Under the pieces are notes generated by a model. That model was not told the origin of the DNA. It was given only the letters and a program-made list of their open reading frames with translations, and did not search any database. 7,704 nt of DNA from Actinomycetes bacterium (lineage in GTDB: Bacteria; Actinomycetota; Actinomycetes; Actinomycetales; Cellulomonadaceae), in assembly GCA_023418375.1 (NCBI GenBank), contig JAEZZV010000090.1, forward strand, positions 1 to 7,704, in the 5' to 3' direction. Shown here one piece after another: positions 1-4,302 of the stretch. The position numbers were made by a program, and so were the translations under genes. Numbering within the stretch: the stretch's first letter is position 1; every line of letters starts with the position of its first letter.

Positions 1-663
1 GCCCAGGAGCACGACGCGGTCGGCGAGGTAGAGCGCCTCGTCGACGTCGTGGGTGACCAGGAGGACCGTCGTGGGCTCGGCGGCGTGCACGTCGAGGAGC
101 AGGTCCTGCATCCGCAGCCGGGTGAGCGCGTCGAGCGCGCCGAACGGCTCGTCGAGGACGAGGACGCCGGGGTTGCGGGCCAGCGCACGGGCGAGCGCCG
201 CGCGCTGCGCCATCCCGCCCGAGACCTGGCGCGGGCGGTGGTGCAGGCACTCGCCGAGGCCGACGAGACCGAGCAGCTCGCGGGTGCGGCGCTGCCCGGT
301 CGTCCGATCCGTGCCGTCGGGGAGGCCGAGGGACACGTTCTGCGCCAGCGTGCGCCAGGGGAGCAGGCGGGGCTCCTGAAACGCGACCGCGCAGCGCGGG
401 TCGGCACCGGTCACCGGTGTGCCGTCGATGAGCACCCGGCCGGTCGTCGGGAAGTCGAGACCGACCACCTGGCGGAGCAGCGTCGACTTGCCGCACCCGG
501 ACGGACCGAGCAGGGCGACGATCTCCCCGGGGGCGATCTCGATGTCGACGTCGGCGACGACGGTGGTGGCGGCGCCACCGCCCGGGGCGGGGAAGGCCCG
601 TGAGACGCCGCGAAGGCTCACGGGGTGCGCGGGGTGGGCGCGGACGGACGTGCTGATGGCCAT
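1..663 (-). CDS. ABC transporter ATP-binding protein, SsuB/TauB/NrtD family (3' end outside window)
   Basis: This is the cytoplasmic ATPase subunit of an importer of the sulfonate/taurine/nitrate type; it would pair with a membrane permease and a lipoprotein or periplasmic-type binding protein that are not in the window. 221 residues are visible and the frame is open at position 1, so the last few tens of residues of a usual 240-260 aa protein are missing. Motifs seen, in order: Walker A GPSGCGKST (53-61), Q-loop FQEPRLLPW with Q96 (the wording typical of the SsuB/TauB/NrtD group), signature VSGGMAQR (147-154), Walker B LVLDEPF (D171, E172), D-loop GALDA, and H-loop H205 in LVTHDVDEAL. The start is the ATG at 663 with GAGG 7 nt upstream. 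The gene follows a 5' leader with a Met/Cys-rich small frame, which favours a sulfur substrate such as an aliphatic sulfonate. The substrate is inferred; nitrate or a pyrimidine-type ligand cannot be excluded from the ATPase alone. Confidence 0.93.
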   Translation of the reverse strand, partial: MAISTSVRAHPAHPVSLRGVSRAFPAPGGGAATTVVADVDIEIAPGEIVALLGPSGCGKSTLLRQVVGLDFPTTGRVLIDGTPVTGADPRCAVAFQEPRLLPWRTLAQNVSLGLPDGTDRTTGQRRTRELLGLVGLGECLHHRPRQVSGGMAQRAALARALARNPGVLVLDEPFGALDALTRLRMQDLLLDVHAAEPTTVLLVTHDVDEALYLADRVVLLG

Positions 664-763
664 GGCTGGTCCTCGGGCTGCGGCGCGCGTGGCGTCCGCG
701 GACCGACGGCCGACGGACGCTCGCGCTGGGGCGGGCGTGGGAGCGGGGTCGCCGACTGCCTCG

Positions 764-779
764 GGTCCGCCATCGGACC
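764..779 (-). promoter_or_regulatory. Hairpin in ABC leader RNA
   Basis: A perfect 6-bp stem (GGTCCG / CGGACC) closes a 4-nt loop. It lies between the larger hairpin at 787-812 and the ABC ATPase start about 100 nt further on. It could be part of an anti-terminator system or simply mRNA structure in a GC-rich leader. Confidence 0.35.
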
Positions 780-786
780 GCTACGG

Positions 787-812
787 GGGAGCCCGTCCTC
801 GGGAGGGCTCCC
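787..812 (-). terminator. Candidate attenuator hairpin after the Met/Cys leader frame
   Basis: Perfect 8-bp arms GGGAGCCC and GGGCTCCC are separated by 10 nt. In the minus-strand RNA the stem starts 5 nt after the stop codon of the 19-codon leader, where an attenuator would be expected. It is not followed by a U-run. The 805-812 arm lies in an alternative, mutually exclusive fold (CGGGAG at 800-805 with CTCCCG at 808-813). The attenuator role is an inference from position. Confidence 0.5.
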
Positions 813-817
813 GCCCG

Positions 818-877
818 TCAGGCGCCGGCGCAGGGCATCTGCATGCCCATCGGCAGCGCCGTACACATTCGTGCCAT
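818..877 (-). CDS. Met/Cys-rich 19-aa putative leader peptide
   Basis: The frame encodes MARMCTALPMGMQMPCAGA, with five Met (1, 4, 10, 12, 14) and two Cys (5, 16) in 19 residues. A very strong Shine-Dalgarno, GGAGGGAGG, sits 7 nt before the ATG, much better than chance in an intergenic leader. A promoter with TTGTCA / 18 bp / TAACGT lies upstream and an ABC importer gene of the sulfonate/taurine class lies about 155 nt downstream. The peptide has no domain and no signal sequence. It most likely acts in cis: ribosome stalling at Met (or Cys) codons when charged tRNA is scarce would change folding of the downstream hairpins. A longer in-frame start at 1003 exists but would begin upstream of the predicted promoter, so the ATG at 877 is preferred. 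A free small protein is the alternative. Confidence 0.7.
   Translation of the reverse strand: MARMCTALPMGMQMPCAGA
833..848 (-). promoter_or_regulatory. Hairpin within the Met codons of the leader frame
   Basis: A perfect 6-bp stem GGGCAT / ATGCCC with a 4-nt loop is formed by the codons for Met10-Gly-Met-Gln-Met-Pro15. A ribosome paused at these Met codons would melt it. It may result simply from the ATG/CAT repetition, so its role is uncertain. Confidence 0.35.
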
Positions 878-886
878 GGCGCTGCC
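852..886 (-). promoter_or_regulatory. 9-bp inverted repeat enclosing the leader start codon
   Basis: GGCAGCGCC (RNA, 886-878) and GGCGCTGCC (860-852) are perfect 9-nt complements with a 17-nt loop. The first arm overlaps the last two G of the leader's Shine-Dalgarno and fills the spacer; the ATG (877-875) and codons up to Thr6 lie in the loop. When formed, the stem would limit initiation on the leader frame; translation would open it. The repeat is seen directly; its function is inferred. Confidence 0.5.
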
Positions 887-899
887 TCCCTCCGGCCGT

Positions 900-916
900 G
901 TCTCGCTGTGCGAGAC
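900..916. promoter_or_regulatory. 17-bp palindrome, candidate operator or RNA hairpin
   Basis: GTCTCGC-TGT-GCGAGAC is a perfect inverted repeat with 7-bp arms and a 3-nt centre. It lies about 35 bp downstream of the proposed -10 and 7 nt before the leader's Shine-Dalgarno. The short symmetric spacing fits a dimeric repressor site inside the transcribed region, or a small 5'-UTR hairpin. I cannot assign it to a known regulator. Confidence 0.5.
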
Positions 917-951
917 CTCGCCGTCCGCTGCTCGGACCGGCGTCGCGGGGA

Positions 952-981
952 ACGTTAGAACCGGCCGCGAGCAGGTGACAA
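952..981 (-). promoter_or_regulatory. Promoter of the leader/ABC transporter unit
   Basis: On the minus strand, -35 TTGTCA (981-976) and -10 TAACGT (957-952) are separated by 18 bp. The -10 fits the actinobacterial TANNNT pattern and transcription would begin near 945. The position, just after the end of the DUF1648 gene, makes the leader plus ABC gene an independent unit. Confidence 0.6.
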
Positions 982-1012
982 GGGTACTGCCGGGTAACTC
1001 CACATCCTGAGA

Positions 1013-1027
1013 CGCGGCTCAGCCGCG
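1013..1027 (-). terminator. Hairpin containing the stop codon of the DUF1648 gene
   Basis: CGCGGC-TCA-GCCGCG is a perfect 6-bp stem with a 3-nt loop, and the loop is exactly the TGA stop codon (1021-1019). An overlapping repeat CTGAG (1007-1011) / CTCAG (1018-1022) is also present. It is the only strong hairpin at the end of this unit and may terminate transcription or protect the 3' end, though no U-run follows. Confidence 0.4.
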
Positions 1028-2023
1028 CAGGCGCGCCGCCAGCGTGTTCAGCAGGGCGGCGCCGGTCGCCGCGTCGTCGACGGTGACCGCGACGCGGCGG
1101 CCCCCGGTCCGCGTGACCTCCAGGGCCTCGCCGCCCCGCAGGATGACGCCCACGCGGCCGTCGATGCCCATCCGTAGGCCCCAGCCGCCGAACTCCCGCA
1201 GCGGGTGCACCTGCACCACCTCGGCGTGCTCCACCTCCGCGAGCGGCACGACGACACGGGGCCGGGGCAGCCGTGCCCGGGCGACCAGCCCGCGCGCGTC
1301 GACGGTCACCGTCCAGCTCGACAGTCCGCCGACGAGGGTCGCGAGGAACGCGAAGAGCACCGCGGCGAACCACCAGGTGCGCGTCGTGGCGCCCATGATC
1401 GCCGCGAACCCGGCGCAGATCCCGAGGACGACCGCGGGGTGCACCCAGTCGATCCGGCGGACCCAGGTCGCGACCTCGCCGTCGGGCAGGGACAGGCGGG
1501 CGGCCGAGGCAGGGACGGGCGTCGTCGCCGGAAGGGCGGCGTCGCCCGGGGTCACCCAGGCCGCCAGGGCCGCGAGGACCAACGGGCCGGCGAACGCGAG
1601 AGCCAGGCCGCCGCCGATGTCGCCGGCGTCGGCGGCGGTCGCCAGGTCCAGCTGGGCGTGCAGCATGACGACCGTCAGTGCCCCGGAGAAGCCGGCGACC
1701 CACACGGCCAGGGCCGCGGCGAACCGGCGGGTGAGGGCGGCGCGGCCGGCGAAGAACGCGATCGCCCAGGCCAGCACCGAGAACGGGACGCCGAGCGCGG
1801 GCAGCAGGGCCAGCAGGGCGGCCAGCGACGACGTGCCGTCGACGCCGTCGGGGCCCCAGTGCGAGGCGACCGGGTCGGGCAGGCGGTCGCGCCAGGCGAG
1901 GGCCACCGCGGTGGCGGCGATGAGCAGGACCGCCGGCACGGCGAGCGTCAGGACCGTGCTCGCCGCGCGGTGGGGGACGGGCGACGTGGGGCGCGTGCGG
2001 GGGGGTGCCGCGGGTGCGGTCAT
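1019..2023 (-). CDS. DUF1648-type multi-pass membrane protein with C-terminal cytosolic-like domain
   Basis: 334 residues. After a Pro-rich N-terminus come about six hydrophobic segments (roughly 23-43, 67-93, 100-121, 136-158, 195-212, 217-235). The stretch LPDPVASHWGPDGVDG (48-63), just after the first segment, is the usual signature of the DUF1648 family, also seen in SdpI-like proteins. The last ~100 residues (236-334) are beta-rich with charged positions and resemble a small PH-like domain. The biochemical function is unknown. The start ATG overlaps the stop of the GntR gene as ATGA, so the two are translationally coupled. Such a GntR (YtrA-type) plus membrane-protein pairing usually reflects a locally regulated envelope-stress or transport function. 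The repressor would control its own partner. The family call is from motif recall, and the role is inferred from context. Confidence 0.8.
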   Translation of the reverse strand: MTAPAAPPRTRPTSPVPHRAASTVLTLAVPAVLLIAATAVALAWRDRLPDPVASHWGPDGVDGTSSLAALLALLPALGVPFSVLAWAIAFFAGRAALTRRFAAALAVWVAGFSGALTVVMLHAQLDLATAADAGDIGGGLALAFAGPLVLAALAAWVTPGDAALPATTPVPASAARLSLPDGEVATWVRRIDWVHPAVVLGICAGFAAIMGATTRTWWFAAVLFAFLATLVGGLSSWTVTVDARGLVARARLPRPRVVVPLAEVEHAEVVQVHPLREFGGWGLRMGIDGRVGVILRGGEALEVTRTGGRRVAVTVDDAATGAALLNTLAARLRG

Positions 2024-2373
2024 CGGAGGGCCTCTCGGACGAGGGCGAGGGTCGTGTCGGGGGGGACGCCGAGGCGACGAGCCGTGGCGGCGACGACGGC
2101 GATGGCGTCGGTCAGCGGGGCGAGGTCGCGGCTCGCTCCGGCGCTCACCACAGCGCCGCGCCCGCGGCGCAGCTCGATCAGGCCCGCATCCCGCAGGTCC
2201 TGATAGGCGCGGAGCACCGTGTGCAGGTTGACCTGGAGCGACTCGGCCAGGTCCCGTGCGGACGGCAGCCGCTCGCCCGCGGCGAGGTCGCCGCGGGCGG
2301 CCGCCGCGCGCACCTGCGCCACGAGCTGGGCGTAGATCGGCTCCGACGCCGTGGGGTCGATCCGGAAGAGCAC
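2020..2373 (-). CDS. GntR-family regulator, YtrA subfamily
   Basis: 117 residues. The N-terminal winged helix-turn-helix (about 8-78) shows the family wording PIYAQLVAQVR (12-22), GERLPSARDLAESLQVN (33-49) and HTVLRAYQDLRDAGLIE (51-67), followed by the wing GRGAVV. Only about 40 residues follow, forming two predicted helices. This short tail is the YtrA-type dimerisation region; there is no FadR, HutC or aminotransferase effector domain. The start is the GTG at 2373: an in-frame TGA lies 24 nt upstream and no ATG intervenes. No Shine-Dalgarno is present, and a -10 box ends 6 nt before the GTG, so the mRNA is probably leaderless. It likely represses its own operon through the inverted repeat overlapping the promoter. 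The effector is unknown. Confidence 0.92.
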   Translation of the reverse strand: MLFRIDPTASEPIYAQLVAQVRAAAARGDLAAGERLPSARDLAESLQVNLHTVLRAYQDLRDAGLIELRRGRGAVVSAGASRDLAPLTDAIAVVAATARRLGVPPDTTLALVREALR

Positions 2374-2379
2374 GCGATG

Positions 2380-2409
2380 ATCATACTTGTTAGATCACAA
2401 CTAGAACAA
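2380..2409 (-). promoter_or_regulatory. Leaderless promoter of the gntR/DUF1648 operon
   Basis: -35 TTGTTC (2409-2404), an 18-bp spacer, and -10 TATGAT (2385-2380), which is nearly consensus. Six bases separate the -10 from the GTG at 2373, so transcription should begin at or beside the start codon, giving a leaderless message. This AT-rich patch stands out in the GC-rich surroundings. Confidence 0.7.
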
Positions 2410-2411
2410 GT
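2385..2411. promoter_or_regulatory. Inverted repeat over the gntR promoter, candidate autoregulatory operator
   Basis: ACTTGTT (2385-2391) and AACAAGT (2405-2411) are perfect 7-bp complements 13 bp apart. They overlap both the -35 and the first base of the -10, so a bound dimer would block RNA polymerase. YtrA-type GntR proteins commonly bind such separated half-sites in their own promoters. The binding protein here is inferred to be the adjacent GntR. Confidence 0.55.
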
Positions 2412-2444
2412 TGGCGGACGGTGCCTTCGGGCCCCGGGCGGGAC

Positions 2445-2472
2445 GACGCCCCGTGCCCGACGCCCCGTGCCC
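2445..2472. repeat. Tandem 14-bp direct repeat (two copies)
   Basis: GACGCCCCGTGCCC occurs twice back to back (2445-2458 and 2459-2472), and the following GACG starts a third, incomplete copy. It lies in the spacer between the gntR promoter and the cysE terminator. Probably slippage-derived; no role is apparent. Confidence 0.6.
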
Positions 2473-2480
2473 GACGCGCG

Positions 2481-2520
2481 TCAGGGTGGGACGCCCGTCG
2501 GTACGGACGTCCCACCCTGA
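2481..2520 (-). terminator. Strong hairpin ending the cysK-cysE unit
   Basis: Outer arms TCAGGGTGGGACG (2481-2493) and CGTCCCACCCTGA (2508-2520) are perfect 13-bp complements. An inner CCGT/ACGG stem (2495-2498 / 2503-2506) extends them after one mismatch, leaving a 4-nt loop. The hairpin starts 23 nt after the cysE stop codon, where a terminator is expected. It lacks a U-run, as is common in high-GC actinobacteria. Confidence 0.7.
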
Positions 2521-2543
2521 CCGGTGCGCGGCGAGGACCCGGG

Positions 2544-3125
2544 TCAGATGTACATCGCCGGGTCCTCGGCCCAGACGGCCTCGGCCGGGAGCGGCGCCCG
2601 GCGGACCTCCGCCGGCACCCCCACCGCGACCGCGCCCGCCGGCACGTCCTTCACCACGACGGCGTTCGCGCCGATGCGCGCCCCGTCGCCGATCCAGACC
2701 GGACCGAGGATCTTCGCCCCGGCACCGACGACGACGCCGTCGCCGAGCGTCGGGTGCCGCTTGCCACGCTTCATCGACTTGCCGCCGAGCGTCGAGCCGT
2801 GGAAGAGCACGACGTCGTCGCCCACCATGGCGGTCTCGCCGACGACCACTCCCATGCCGTGGTCGATGAAGAGCCGGCGGCCGAGCTGGGCTCCCGGGTG
2901 GATCTCGATGCCCGTGAGGAAGCGGGCGACCTGCGAGAGGAGGCGTGCGGGCAGCCGCAGCCCGGGCTCGCGCCACATCCGGTGCGCGACGCGGTACGCC
3001 CACACGGCGTGCACCCCGGGGTAGCCCAGGGCCACCTCGAGCGCCGACCGCGCGGCGGGGTCCCGCGTGCGGGCGGCCTCCAGGTCCTCGTGGAGCACGG
3101 CCAGGAACCGCTGCAGGCGTCTCAT
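2544..3125 (-). CDS. cysE: Serine O-acetyltransferase (CysE, EpsC-type)
   Basis: Transfers acetyl from acetyl-CoA to L-serine, giving O-acetylserine, the acceptor used by CysK. 193 residues, the short form with a small N-terminal helical part (about 1-70) followed by a left-handed beta-helix of hexapeptide repeats (about 72-173). Diagnostic stretches are GIEIHPGAQLG (72-82), IDHGMGVVVGET (87-98) with the catalytic Asp88-His89 pair, and LFHGSTLGG (107-115). The protein ends in ...AMYI; a C-terminal Ile is the residue that CysE inserts into the CysK active site to form the cysteine synthase complex, so that complex is likely here. The ATG at 3125 lies 3 nt after the cysK stop, so the two are one operon with probable translational coupling, and no clear Shine-Dalgarno is needed. 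Regulation should follow the cysteine leader upstream of cysK. Confidence 0.96.
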   Translation of the reverse strand: MRRLQRFLAVLHEDLEAARTRDPAARSALEVALGYPGVHAVWAYRVAHRMWREPGLRLPARLLSQVARFLTGIEIHPGAQLGRRLFIDHGMGVVVGETAMVGDDVVLFHGSTLGGKSMKRGKRHPTLGDGVVVGAGAKILGPVWIGDGARIGANAVVVKDVPAGAVAVGVPAEVRRAPLPAEAVWAEDPAMYI

Positions 3126-3128
3126 CGC

Positions 3129-4070
3129 TCAGTCCATCAGGTCGGCGTACAGGGGGGTGGACAGGTAGCGCTCGCCGAACGAGGGGATGAGCACGACGAT
3201 CAGCTTCCCGGCGTTCTCGGGGCGCTTCGCCACCTGGAGCGCGGCGGCGATCGCGGCGCCGGACGAGATGCCCACGAGCAGGCCCTCGCGCCGGGCCGCG
3301 TCACGGGCGGTCGCCATCGCGGTCTCCGCGTCGACGTCCACGATCTCGTCGTACACGGTGCGGTCGAGGATGTCGGGCACGAAGTTCGCGCCGATGCCCT
3401 GGATCTTGTGCGGGCCGGGCTGGCCGCCGTTGAGGATCGGCGACTCGGCCGGCTCGACGCCGATGACCTGCACGCCCGGCTTGCGCTCCTTGAGGACCTG
3501 GCCGGCGCCCGTGAGGGTGCCGCCGGTGCCGATGCCCGCCACCAGGATGTCGACGCCTCCGTCGGTGTCGGCCCAGATCTCCTCGGCCGTCGTCGCGCGG
3601 TGGATGGCCGGGTTGGCCTCGTTGGCGAACTGCCGGGCCAGGACGGCGCCCGGACGCTCGGCGGCGATCGCCTCGGCCCGCGCGACGGCGCCGCGCATGC
3701 CCTCGGCGGCCGGGGTGAGCACGAGCTCGGCGCCGAACGCACGCAGCAGGGCGCGCCGCTCCTTGGAGGCCGAGTCGGGCATGGTCAGCACGACGTCGTA
3801 GCCGCGGGCCGCGCCGACCATCGCCAGCGCGATGCCGGTGTTCCCGCTGGTGGCCTCGACGACCGTGCCGCCGGCGGGCAGCTCGCCGGAGCGCTCGGCC
3901 GCGTCGATGATCGAGACGCCGATCCGGTCCTTGACCGAGTTCGCGGGGTTGTAGAACTCGAGCTTCGCGGCGACGGTCGCGCCCTCGGCGACGCCCTCGA
4001 CCAGGCGGTTGAGCCGCACGAGCGGGGTGTTGCCGATGAGCTGCGTGACGTCGTCGTAGATCCGAGCCAT
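3129..4070 (-). CDS. cysK: Cysteine synthase A (O-acetylserine sulfhydrylase)
   Basis: PLP enzyme converting O-acetylserine plus sulfide to cysteine plus acetate in the cytosol. 313 residues, the normal length. Visible motifs are IGNTPLVRLNRL (12-23), the PLP lysine K47 in NPANSVKDRIG (41-51), the substrate-binding loop TSGNTG (74-79), PDSASKERR (98-106), the phosphate-binding loop GTGGTLTG (181-188) and a late GISSGAA segment. The ATG at 4070 is preferred because the family's N-terminus (MARIYDDVTQLIGNTPLV) starts there and AAGGA lies 5 nt upstream; the open frame extends to 4211 but that extension is low-complexity. It is first in the operon with cysE, and is preceded by a leader with a polycysteine frame (4231-4290), indicating control by cysteine supply. 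CysK rather than CysM is indicated by the pairing with CysE. Confidence 0.97.
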   Translation of the reverse strand: MARIYDDVTQLIGNTPLVRLNRLVEGVAEGATVAAKLEFYNPANSVKDRIGVSIIDAAERSGELPAGGTVVEATSGNTGIALAMVGAARGYDVVLTMPDSASKERRALLRAFGAELVLTPAAEGMRGAVARAEAIAAERPGAVLARQFANEANPAIHRATTAEEIWADTDGGVDILVAGIGTGGTLTGAGQVLKERKPGVQVIGVEPAESPILNGGQPGPHKIQGIGANFVPDILDRTVYDEIVDVDAETAMATARDAARREGLLVGISSGAAIAAALQVAKRPENAGKLIVVLIPSFGERYLSTPLYADLMD

Positions 4071-4084
4071 GGGTGTCCTTCTCT

Positions 4085-4112
4085 CACGGGTGATGGGGCG
4101 GCCGCCGCCGTG
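4085..4112 (-). promoter_or_regulatory. GC-rich stem just upstream of the cysK ribosome binding site
   Basis: CACGG (4085-4089) pairs with CCGTG (4108-4112) around a GGCGGCCGCC palindrome (4097-4106). In RNA it ends 4 nt before the AAGGA of cysK (4080-4076). It could modulate cysK translation or be the terminal element of the upstream attenuator. The evidence is positional only. Confidence 0.3.
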
Positions 4113-4164
4113 GGCAACCGTGCGTCGGGTGCGCGCATTCCGGGCGCGGGACGCGGGGGTGGGA

Positions 4165-4182
4165 GCCAGGGCGAGCGCTGGC
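4165..4182 (-). promoter_or_regulatory. Alternative hairpin using the distal attenuator arm
   Basis: GCCAG (RNA 4182-4178) pairs with CTGGC (RNA 4169-4165) over an 8-nt loop. The same 4178-4182 bases also belong to the 9-bp stem with 4222-4230, so the two folds exclude each other. This is weaker (5 bp) than the competing stem. Confidence 0.35.
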
Positions 4183-4230
4183 GGCGACGCAAGGGCGTCG
4201 GGCGGGCTCAACCGCGCAGGGGCCAGCGCT
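4174..4230 (-). terminator. Candidate cysteine attenuator stem
   Basis: RNA AGCGCTGGC (4230-4222) begins at the first base after the stop codon of the polycysteine frame and is a perfect 9-bp complement of GCCAGCGCT (4182-4174). The loop contains a second perfect stem, CGACGC-CCTT-GCGTCG (4200-4185). A ribosome held at the last Cys codons would cover the proximal arm and stop this stem from forming, linking cysteine shortage to cysK-cysE expression. The repeat is directly visible; its terminator or translational role is inferred, and there is no U-run. Confidence 0.55.
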
Positions 4231-4290
4231 CTACAGACAGGTGCAGGCGCAACACGGGCAGGGGCGGATGGCGAGCACGTGCACCCGCAT
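4231..4290 (-). CDS. Polycysteine 19-aa leader peptide of cysK-cysE
   Basis: Encodes MRVHVLAIRPCPCCACTCL, with five Cys (11, 13, 14, 16, 18) among the last nine residues, immediately before the TAG stop. A strong GGGAGGGG Shine-Dalgarno precedes the ATG at 4290, and a promoter (TTGCAG / 18 bp / TAGCGT) lies just upstream, giving a short 5' UTR of about 25 nt. Two of the five Cys codons are TGT, uncommon in this GC-rich genome. Polycysteine short frames ahead of sulfur operons are known cysteine-responsive attenuators in mycobacteria. Here the frame stands directly before cysK, and complementary RNA segments flank it. A frame with an upstream start at 4434 also exists but overlaps the tRNA gene and would start before the promoter. 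A metal-binding small protein is a less likely alternative. Confidence 0.8.
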   Translation of the reverse strand: MRVHVLAIRPCPCCACTCL

Positions 4291-4302
4291 GACCCCTCCC
4301 TC

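Larger units (their letters stand above)
664..945 (-). promoter_or_regulatory. Structured 5' leader RNA of the ABC transporter gene
   Basis: The roughly 280 nt between the predicted start of transcription (near 945) and the ABC ATPase start contain no normal gene, but they hold a 19-codon frame (818-877) and several perfect inverted repeats. These are 900-906/910-916, 852-860/878-886, 833-838/843-848, 787-794/805-812 and 764-769/774-779. The arrangement of leader frame, then stable hairpin, then structural gene is that of a transcription- or translation-attenuation leader. No U-tract follows any of the hairpins, so a Rho-type or translational mechanism, or a U-less hairpin, would be needed. 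The architecture is seen in the sequence; the regulatory role is inferred. Confidence 0.6.

Noticed and set aside
49..603. Plus-strand open frames opposite the ABC ATPase
   Set aside because: The minus strand carries all ABC ATPase motifs in order; the plus-strand products have none.
818..1003. Longer 61-codon version of the Met/Cys leader starting at 1003
   Set aside because: It would start upstream of the best promoter and lacks a good Shine-Dalgarno, whereas the ATG at 877 has GGAGGGAGG at ideal spacing.
618..1703. 361-codon minus-strand frame spanning the DUF1648 gene and the ABC leader
   Set aside because: It is an out-of-frame Arg/Gly/Pro-rich shadow of the DUF1648 gene that reads through a promoter and several hairpins.
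2421..4292. 623-codon plus-strand open frame opposite cysE, cysK and the cysteine leader
   Set aside because: It is the antisense of well-supported cysE and cysK. It is rich in Arg, Asp, Gly and Val repeats with no recognisable domain, as expected for shadow frames at this GC content.
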